A DNA stretch of 12,433 nt from SIG588 sp045591985 (lineage in GTDB: Bacteria > Bacillota > Clostridia > Oscillospirales > Acutalibacteraceae), in contig JAZNTV010000073.1 in NCBI GenBank assembly GCA_045591985.1, positions 1-12,433 on the forward strand, given 5' to 3'. The first letter of the stretch is position 1; every line of letters starts with the position of its first letter. Position numbers and translations under genes: made by a program. Positions 8,455 to 12,433 of this stretch are shown in pieces. A model generated the notes under the pieces. It searched no databases and was not told the origin of the DNA. It was given only the letters and a program-made list of their open reading frames with translations.

Positions 8455-8482
8455 CATAATGATCACGAGGTGATCATTATGC
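8454..8482. promoter_or_regulatory. Palindrome P3 enclosing the XRE ribosome binding site and start codon
   Basis: A perfect inverted repeat with 13-bp arms (GCATAATGATCAC and its complement) around GAG. In the rightward mRNA the GAGGTG ribosome binding site (8467-8472) sits in the loop and 3' arm, and the AUG (8479-8481) lies in the 3' arm. It could be an RNA hairpin limiting translation or a further DNA operator; its half-site differs from P1 and P2. Confidence 0.7.
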
Positions 8483-8694
8483 AGTTTAAAAATCTCAGAG
8501 GAATACGGGAAGACAGAGATATCCGTCAAAAAGACATTGCAAAATATCTTAACGTATCGCAAAATACCTATTCACAGTATGAAACCGGGGTCATTTCATT
8601 AACAGCCGAGGTTTTAATAAAATTGGCTGATTACTATAACGTGTCAATCGACTACCTGCTCGACCGAACAAACAATCCCCACACACCAAAATAA
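8479..8694 (+). CDS. Small XRE/HTH_3-family transcriptional repressor
   Basis: 71 residues from the ATG at 8479, with GAGGTG six bases upstream. A longer reading from TTG at 8452 would run through P3 and is less likely. The protein is essentially one Cro/C1-type helix-turn-helix: IRQKDIAKYLNVSQNTYSQYETG (about 14-36) holds the two HTH helices and the conserved QxxxSxYE-type turn, and LIKLADYYNVSIDYLLDRTN is the typical C-terminal helix pair. There is no sensor domain, so regulation may be by protein contact, copy number or degradation. It probably binds P1 and P2 just upstream and represses itself and the divergent membrane protein gene. Confidence 0.92.
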   Translation: MQFKNLRGIREDRDIRQKDIAKYLNVSQNTYSQYETGVISLTAEVLIKLADYYNVSIDYLLDRTNNPHTPK

Positions 8695-8876
8695 GCCATG
8701 AAAAAGCAAATCGATCGTCAAGGGCGAGGAACATGATTTTTTCTTACTGCTATGCCGCATATCATCACCGCCTATGTGTAAAGCGGAAATAAATCAATGC
8801 GGAGCGGTGTTAGGGATATTCTGCACTACCTCCATTACTTTTCCTTTAACTACGCAGTCTCATTGAGAAAAACAAC

Positions 8877-8916
8877 AAACCCGAACGTTTCACCGATTGG
8901 TAAAAGGTTCGGGTTT
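8877..8916 (-). terminator. Intrinsic terminator between convergent genes
   Basis: Ten-bp perfect stem AAACCCGAAC/GTTCGGGTTT. The 20-base loop can extend the stem through TTT/AAA and ACC/GGT with two mismatches. On the minus strand it is followed by TTTGTTGTTTTTC, a good U-tract, so it mainly ends transcription from the 8988-9251 gene; it may also block readthrough from the XRE gene. The rest of 8695-8987 holds no gene I can support. Confidence 0.7.
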
Positions 8917-8987
8917 GAATGCTTTGGGAGTTTTGAACTTAATGACACGAATTAAAAGTGCTATGAAAACCTGATTTTCTACAACTA

Positions 8988-9251
8988 TTATTTAAGATTT
9001 AATAACTCATATACTTTTTGTGCTGTTTTGGAGAAAAAATAAAGATCGATTTGTTTCTCTCCATCGTTTAAGTTTAATCCTTTTGATACAAAAGAAATTT
9101 TAGAAGCGATAGTATCATCAATTTTATACTTTGCAACAGTTATAAAAAGATATTTAATGATATATTCAGTATCAGTTATAATCAATGTTCCACCATTTGT
9201 CGGCATCCGTGCATTACTTTTATGATAACTTGTAACTTTAAATTTTTTCAT
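8988..9251 (-). CDS. Small hypothetical protein, possible PH-like fold
   Basis: 87 residues from the ATG at 9251, preceded by AAGGCGGTGATGAT. There is no signal peptide or membrane helix. Predicted strands (GGTLIITDTEYIIKYLFI, VAKYKIDDTIASKISFVSKG, KQIDLYFFS) are followed by a C-terminal helix (KTAQKVYELLNL). This layout fits a minimal bacterial PH-like or GRAM-like domain, and the tail of the nearby membrane protein (7791-8327) has a similar pattern. No family is recognised. It has its own promoter (9273-9301) and terminator (8877-8916). The gene is AT-rich and freely uses TTA and TCA codons, unlike the genes at the left. Confidence 0.78.
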   Translation of the reverse strand: MKKFKVTSYHKSNARMPTNGGTLIITDTEYIIKYLFITVAKYKIDDTIASKISFVSKGLNLNDGEKQIDLYFFSKTAQKVYELLNLK

Positions 9252-9272
9252 ATCATCACCGCCTTTAGGTGT

Positions 9273-9301
9273 ATTATAGCATAAAAGCGGCGGAGCAGCA
9301 A
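9273..9301 (-). promoter_or_regulatory. Extended -10 promoter for the small hypothetical gene
   Basis: On the minus strand, -35 TTGCTG (9301-9296), a 17-base spacer, and a perfect -10 TATAAT (9278-9273) preceded by TGC, an extended -10. The predicted transcript start is within about 20 bases of the start codon, giving a very short leader. Confidence 0.72.
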
Positions 9302-9391
9302 TACTTTTTCACTATTCACTATTACTTCTTACTTTCCAAAAATCCCGAATGCGATTTTAGTGAAGAGTGAAAAGAGAGTAGTGAAAAAGTA
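9302..9391. repeat. Short inverted repeats left of the tRNA remnant
   Basis: Thirteen-bp perfect arms TACTTTTTCACTA (9302-9314) and its complement (9379-9391) enclose further degenerate TTCACT/AGTGAA copies. A 16-bp stretch CCAAAAATCCCGAATG (9336-9351) is the inverse of 9410-9425, and its core repeats directly at 9391-9403. No coding potential is seen. The pattern fits a small palindromic intergenic repeat or a duplicated terminator arm. Confidence 0.6.
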
Positions 9392-9422
9392 AAATCCCGA
9401 ATGCTTGCACATTCGGGATTTT
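9391..9422 (-). terminator. Terminator of the interrupted tRNA gene
   Basis: A 13-bp perfect stem (AAAATCCCGAATG and its complement) around a six-base loop. On the minus strand it starts immediately after the encoded CCA and ends in TTTTACTTTTT. It is probably the native terminator of the tRNA whose 3' end lies at 9423-9443. Confidence 0.85.
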
Positions 9423-9443
9423 TGGAGGTACCGCCCAGATTTG
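9423..9443 (-). other. Attachment site: 3' end of a tRNA, probably tRNA-Cys
   Basis: On the minus strand the sequence reads CAAATC, then CTGGG-type T-stem bases, then CGGTACC as the acceptor 3' strand, then T and CCA. This is the last 21 bases of a tRNA with discriminator U73, which is typical of tRNA-Cys (also tRNA-Gly). Bases beyond 9443 do not continue a tRNA. The fragment is directly followed by a terminator and, on the other side, by xis and int genes. It is therefore best read as the att core left by integration, with the restored tRNA at the far end. The Cys assignment is from remembered Clostridia tRNA sequences. Confidence 0.72.
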
Positions 9444-9448
9444 TTTGC

Positions 9449-9473
9449 ATTTTCTTCCCTTTGGGAAGAAAAT
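9449..9473. repeat. Hairpin beside the attachment site
   Basis: A perfect 11-bp inverted repeat (ATTTTCTTCCC and its complement) around TTT, six bases inside the element end. It could be an integrase or excisionase arm site, or a transcription stop shielding the element from the tRNA side. Function is not shown by sequence alone. Confidence 0.6.
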
Positions 9474-9579
9474 TATGGTTCGGCTCGGTCCAGCCCTCGC
9501 CGGCAACAGTCCACCGGACGGTTATTGAAATCGAAAAACCCTTGTGGCTCTAAGGCTTTTTGAATCCATGAAAAAATCC

Positions 9580-9649
9580 GGTACGAATGCGGTACGAGCA
9601 GTACCCCTTGTGCACAAATAAACCCCGAAATTTCATCATTATGGTACAA
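9580..9649 (+). promoter_or_regulatory. GGTAC-type repeat cluster upstream of the excisionase gene
   Basis: GGTACGA occurs at 9580 and again at 9591; the second forms a palindrome GGTAC-N5-GTACC ending at 9605. TTGTGCACAA, a perfect 10-bp palindrome, lies at 9608-9617, and GGTACAA lies at 9643-9649. The direct and inverted copies between the att site and xis/int suggest binding sites for the excisionase, integrase or an element regulator. No clear -35/-10 pair could be fixed here. Confidence 0.45.
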
Positions 9650-9675
9650 ATATTCCAAAGGAGAAATGTACTATA

Positions 9676-9867
9676 ATGACCCCAATTTTTTATGATGTGC
9701 ACGATGTTCAAGATGTCCTCAGATGTAAGGAAAGCAAAGCGTATAGAGTAATCCGCGAATGCAACAAGGAGCTCCAAGCCCTCGGATTTATCATCCATCC
9801 GGGCAAGGTAAGTGCGGAGTATTTTCTAACGCGACACGGACTGACCAAGGAGGGCATTGTTCAATGA
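9676..9867 (+). CDS. Excisionase-like small DNA-binding protein
   Basis: 63 residues starting MTPIFYDVHDVQDVLRC. The pattern DVQDVLRCKESKAYRVIRECNKEL (about 10-33) is a helix-turn-helix of the MerR/AlpA/excisionase type, and the rest (GFIIHPGKVSAEYFLTRHG) resembles the short wing-and-tail part of small Firmicutes Xis proteins that accompany tyrosine integrases. AAAGGAG lies 12 bases upstream of the ATG, slightly far. Its stop codon overlaps the integrase start (ATGA at 9864-9867), so the two are translated together. Its expected role is to bend att DNA and favour excision, and possibly to regulate int. Confidence 0.8.
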   Translation: MTPIFYDVHDVQDVLRCKESKAYRVIRECNKELQALGFIIHPGKVSAEYFLTRHGLTKEGIVQ

Positions 9868-11105
9868 CAGGTATTTACAAGGTTCAACGAAAGCACGGCG
9901 TAAAGTGGTACGCCAAAGTAAACTACACGGTTGCAGGTATTCACTATCAGAAAAAGAGCTCGGTTTGTGACACGCAGAAAGAGGCTCGCATGGCAGAAAT
10001 CGAGTTGCAAGAATGGGTGCGACAGGTCATCCAAGCGGCTGAAATGGGACAAATAGACACACTCGCAGATATGCCGCAGGAGGTCACACAGCGGCGTACA
10101 GAGCCGCCCGCAGCCGTGCCGGAACACACGAACACCGCAAGCTCCACTCCCGTCACAAGGGCACAGAAACGCCCTCAGCGGCTCGTAGCACCGACCTATG
10201 GACAGGTGTGGGAAGAGTACCGAAACACGCCCAAAATCACAGGATTGAAGCGCAGCAGCCTCAAGGCAAAGGACGATGCACAGGCGTTTATTCTGCCCCA
10301 TTTTAGGGATGTCAAAATCAAGGATATTGACACCGAGATGCTGCAGATGTGGCAGCAGTATATGAAATCGTACATTACCCGCAGCGGAACACCAATGGCT
10401 GATTCAAGCCTCCGCAGAACGCAAATGCAGCTTAACGCTGTTTTGAATTACGCAGTTACCAAGGGCTATTTGCGGTTTTCCCCTATGGTGGATTTGCCCA
10501 ATTTGGGCAGCACAGTAACACCGGAACGCCCTACATGGTCAGACGAAGAATTCTTTCTTTTCAGGCAAGCAGCACCGGAGGAATGGCGCGTATTCTACGA
10601 TTTGCTGTATTTCATGGGTTTGCGAATCGGCGAGGCTCGCGCCATTACCCCCGCAGATATTACCTACGAGAACGGGTGCGCTTATTTGCATATCACCAAA
10701 TCCTGTGACATTGACGGAGAAACCGACTCTCCCAAAAGCTCTTCCAGTAACCGCACACTTTTGTTGCCACCGGAAATTGAACAGGGGCTAAGGGACAGGA
10801 TTTCCCGCACCTATGGGCTAAAGCCATACGAGCGTATTTTCTGGGAGCGACCCGGCGGTATTTATTCCATCACAAACAGAGCTTGCGAAACGGCAGGCGT
10901 GCGCAAGATTGGTCACCACGATATGCGCCATAGCTGCGCCACAAATCTCGTGGCAACGGGTGAATATACCCTCGTCGATGCTGCTCGTTTTCTTGGTCAC
11001 AAAAACGCCTTTGTGACTGCCAATACCTATGCACATAGCCCCCAGACACATAAGGCAGCGATTGCATATTCCGTATCGAAAAGAATGCAGCGAATGGTTG
11101 CTTAA
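9864..11105 (+). CDS. int: Tyrosine site-specific integrase
   Basis: 413 residues from the ATG at 9864, chosen for AAGGAGGG ten bases upstream and the ATGA overlap with xis; an earlier ATG at 9759 would lie wholly inside xis. The N-terminal arm-binding domain (about 1-45, GIYKVQRKHGVKWYAKVNYTV) resembles AP2-like integrase domains. A variable Pro-rich linker follows (about 70-108), then the core-binding SAM-like domain (about 111-207) and the catalytic domain (about 225-400). All catalytic residues are present: R254 (GLRIGEAR), K291 (SPKSSSSNR), H352 and R355 (HDMRHS), H379 (LGHKN) and nucleophile Y389 (NTYAH). It therefore should be active, recombining element and tRNA att sites, as the adjacent tRNA end implies. 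Confidence 0.96.
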   Translation: MTGIYKVQRKHGVKWYAKVNYTVAGIHYQKKSSVCDTQKEARMAEIELQEWVRQVIQAAEMGQIDTLADMPQEVTQRRTEPPAAVPEHTNTASSTPVTRAQKRPQRLVAPTYGQVWEEYRNTPKITGLKRSSLKAKDDAQAFILPHFRDVKIKDIDTEMLQMWQQYMKSYITRSGTPMADSSLRRTQMQLNAVLNYAVTKGYLRFSPMVDLPNLGSTVTPERPTWSDEEFFLFRQAAPEEWRVFYDLLYFMGLRIGEARAITPADITYENGCAYLHITKSCDIDGETDSPKSSSSNRTLLLPPEIEQGLRDRISRTYGLKPYERIFWERPGGIYSITNRACETAGVRKIGHHDMRHSCATNLVATGEYTLVDAARFLGHKNAFVTANTYAHSPQTHKAAIAYSVSKRMQRMVA

Positions 11106-11110
11106 TGGCT

Positions 11111-11138
11111 GACCCGGTAGACGAAAGACTACCGGGTC
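11111..11138 (+). terminator. Hairpin after the integrase gene
   Basis: A perfect 10-bp stem GACCCGGTAG/CTACCGGGTC with an eight-base loop, five bases after the int stop. The following U-tract is weak (TTAT), so it may be an inefficient intrinsic terminator or an RNA-stabilising stem. Confidence 0.55.
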
Positions 11139-11153
11139 TTATCCTGCATTCTG

Positions 11154-11182
11154 TTGATTTCTGTGATTATTTGTGATATAAT
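11154..11182 (+). promoter_or_regulatory. Strong promoter for the DUF2625-like cargo gene
   Basis: -35 TTGATT (11154-11159), a 17-base spacer, and a perfect -10 TATAAT (11177-11182) preceded by TGA, an extended -10. It lies about 40 bases upstream of the start codon, so the cargo gene is transcribed independently of int. Confidence 0.8.
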
Positions 11183-11222
11183 TCTGTTCGGAAAAATTGA
11201 ATTTTGAAAGGGAGCTTTTGTT

Positions 11223-11819
11223 ATGCAATGGAAAAATTTTGTTAAGGCTATACATAATTCATCCAACAATGTGATTCTTAATGAAAAAAAGTTATCTATA
11301 TTTAAGTCAGCACGCGTTCAGACCGTGTACAATTTTGATGTGCTGAATGAATTTATACATCATGTTGACCGCATGAAAGTGAATGGTTATCTGCATATCT
11401 ATGGTTCAAATATTCAAGCAATCAACAAAGTGGTTAAGGAGTTTTATCCAGGTAATAAAATTGTCGTCGCAACAGATATATTTGGCGGTATTTTTGCTAT
11501 TTCTAACGGAGATTTTGAAGGGGAAAAAGTTTGTATTTGGTATTATGCCCCAGACACATTACAGTGGGAAAACTTAAATATTGACTATGAACATTTTTTA
11601 CAATGGGTATTGTGCGATGATTTTGAACAGTTTTATATTTCTTTTTGTTGGGATGGTATCGAAAACACATTGAATACCATTGCAGAAAATCAAGCTGTTT
11701 TGATATATCCCTACTTATGGTCCGAAGAATGTGACATAAATACCGCAACAAAGAAATTGATTTCGTTTAGTGAATTAGTAAAAATCAATGCAGAATACGA
11801 AAAACAAATGTCAGTTTGA
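11223..11819 (+). CDS. DUF2625-like protein, cargo of the mobile element
   Basis: 198 residues from the ATG at 11223, with AAGGGAG eight bases upstream. The central part (about 80-140) matches my recollection of the DUF2625 family: a hydrophobic VVATDIFGGIFAISNG stretch, then WYYAPDTLQWENL, then YEHFLQWVLCDDFEQFYIS, then FCWDGIENTL. There is no signal peptide or membrane segment, so it should be cytosolic. The family has no established function. Its own strong promoter, single-gene unit and placement between int and the relaxase mark it as cargo or a maintenance/defence-type accessory gene, but that role is inference. It is AT-rich and richer in TTA codons than int, which suggests a separate origin within the element. 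Confidence 0.82.
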   Translation: MQWKNFVKAIHNSSNNVILNEKKLSIFKSARVQTVYNFDVLNEFIHHVDRMKVNGYLHIYGSNIQAINKVVKEFYPGNKIVVATDIFGGIFAISNGDFEGEKVCIWYYAPDTLQWENLNIDYEHFLQWVLCDDFEQFYISFCWDGIENTLNTIAENQAVLIYPYLWSEECDINTATKKLISFSELVKINAEYEKQMSV

Positions 11820-11824
11820 CTGAC

Positions 11825-11863
11825 AAATTCCAATATGTCGAACTGTTCGGCATATTGGAATTT
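11825..11863. terminator. Bidirectional intrinsic terminator between convergent genes
   Basis: An 18-bp stem (first arm AAATTCCAATATGTCGAA, one G-T pair) closed by a three-base CTG loop, flanked by A- and T-rich ends. It starts six bases after the cargo gene stop and ends five bases before the end of the leftward relaxase gene, so it serves both. Confidence 0.85.
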
Positions 11864-11868
11864 TCCCT

Positions 11869-12433
11869 TTACAGCTCGTATTCCTCGTTGACCAGTTCGT
11901 TTAAGTCATCCACAACGGCCTGTGCCTCCGGCTTTACATAGTCAAGGACTGTGCCCCGCCCCATAGCAATGCTTTGCAGCTTGTCAAAGAGCCGGCCAAG
12001 TGATTGGCTCAGCCGTGACACAAGCCGTTGCAGGCGTGTCTTTTCCTGTGTAAGCGTTTCCACCTCTGCACGAACTTCCTCGCGCTCTTCCTTCAGCTTG
12101 CGGACTTCTTCTTTTACAGCCTCTTTTTCAGCATGAGCAGCAACGAGGGCTTCCCGTTCCTTTTGGGCTACATACTGCTCCAGAGCCATCGTTTGCTTTC
12201 CAGGCTCGGCGGGAATTTCCTCGATTTCAAGCCCACATTTCCGGGCACACGCCAATGCAATTTCGCGCTCCCTTTGGGAGAAGGTCTGCTTGCGGTTGTT
12301 GTGCCTGCTCTCCTTTTTGGTGGGGTCTGGACGCTCTATGCCAAGCTGCTCAAGGGCTTTCGTTTGCGACACTTCAAGCAGCCCATCTTTTCCGGTTGCG
12401 CACCAAACCCGGCGGATATGGGCGTGGGGTACG
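11869..12433 (-). CDS. MobV/Pre-type relaxase, C-terminal part; 5' end beyond the window
   Basis: 187 residues are visible; the frame is open to the right edge, so the start is missing. The visible part begins VPHAHI, an HxH motif like the metal-binding histidines of relaxases. It continues through a basic segment (LGIERPDPTKKESRHNNRKQ, then SQREREIALACARKCGLEIEEIP) that resembles the end of the catalytic domain in Mob/Pre proteins. A long charged coiled coil (EKEAVKEEVRKLKEEREEVR and onward, about 50 residues) and a C-terminal helical tail ending NEEYEL follow, a typical MobV arrangement. Its role would be nicking at oriT and transfer of the element using a helper's conjugation channel. The oriT should lie upstream of the start, outside the window. 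A start at the internal GTG (12372) is unlikely. Confidence 0.68.
   Translation of the reverse strand, partial: VPHAHIRRVWCATGKDGLLEVSQTKALEQLGIERPDPTKKESRHNNRKQTFSQREREIALACARKCGLEIEEIPAEPGKQTMALEQYVAQKEREALVAAHAEKEAVKEEVRKLKEEREEVRAEVETLTQEKTRLQRLVSRLSQSLGRLFDKLQSIAMGRGTVLDYVKPEAQAVVDDLNELVNEEYEL

Larger units (their letters stand above)
9423..12433. mobile_element. Integrative and mobilizable element, left part
   Basis: From the tRNA-end att site rightward the order is control region, excisionase-like gene, tyrosine integrase, cargo gene (DUF2625-like) and a MobV/Pre-type relaxase. An integrase next to a tRNA-derived att site plus a relaxase, with no conjugation-channel genes in view, fits an integrative mobilizable element. 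The right end is outside the window, so a larger conjugative element cannot be excluded. Confidence 0.7.

Noticed and set aside
8452..8694. XRE protein starting at TTG 8452 with nine extra residues
   Set aside because: The extension lies inside palindrome P3, and the ATG at 8479 has a well-spaced GAGGTG; XRE homology begins there.
8797..8955. 52-codon open frame on the plus strand
   Set aside because: It runs through the 8877-8916 terminator hairpin, has no ribosome binding site and shows no recognisable pattern.
9473..9798. Minus-strand open frames over the element left end
   Set aside because: They overlap the repeat-rich att/xis region and the xis gene, without ribosome binding site or known domain.
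9759..11105. Integrase start at ATG 9759
   Set aside because: It would overlap most of the xis gene; the ATG at 9864 has a strong ribosome binding site, and integrase similarity begins at MTGIYKVQRK.
1..12433. CRISPR arrays, complete tRNA or rRNA genes, riboswitches, insertion sequences
   Set aside because: Looked for by eye on both strands. The LRR repeats are coding and irregular at DNA level, only a tRNA 3' end is present, and no transposase or terminal-repeat pair was seen.

Overview
The window looks like chromosome from an uncultured gut-type Clostridia bacterium, possibly an Oscillospirales relative. That placement is inference. It rests on a giant BspA-like leucine-rich-repeat surface protein with aromatic cell-wall-binding-type repeats, Gram-positive ribosome binding sites, extended -10 promoters and an integrative element of a Firmicutes type. 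There are three zones.

Zone 1 (1-7645, leftward) is GC-rich and native-looking. One promoter (7617-7645) precedes a cytosolic alkaline-phosphatase-superfamily phosphodiesterase. Its gene overlaps an EamA/DMT transporter gene by 8 bp, and 48 bp later comes a secreted LRR_5 (BspA-type) protein of at least 1,954 residues that runs off the left edge. The surface protein has four LRR blocks joined by three Cys/His-rich linkers, a fourth Cys-rich stretch after the last block, and the start of a wall-binding repeat tail. Its gene almost never uses TTA, CTA or TCA codons, so the complementary strand is open for over 5 kb; that complementary reading frame is not a gene.

Zone 2 (about 7700-9390) is AT-rich and accessory-looking. 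A two-helix membrane protein with a possible PH-like tail (leftward) diverges from a small XRE repressor (rightward). Three near-perfect palindromes lie between them. Two share the half-site ATATCT-N7-AGATAT, and the third encloses the repressor's ribosome binding site and start codon. A second small protein with a possible PH-like fold follows with its own promoter and terminator.

Zone 3 (9423-12433 and beyond) is read as one end of an integrative and mobilizable element. At 9423-9443 lies the 3' end of a tRNA, probably tRNA-Cys, on the minus strand, including the encoded CCA and followed by an intrinsic terminator, but without the rest of the tRNA. This is the pattern left when an element integrates into a tRNA 3' end. 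Next come a repeat-rich control region, an excisionase-like gene overlapping a tyrosine integrase by 4 bp (ATGA), a DUF2625-like cargo gene with its own strong promoter, and the C-terminal part of a leftward MobV/Pre-type relaxase. The intact tRNA and the other junction should lie to the right of the window.

The surface-protein operon probably serves envelope functions of the host. The palindrome-controlled XRE/PH-like locus and the element's cargo are the parts most likely to hold undescribed biology. I see no complete RNA gene, CRISPR array or insertion sequence.
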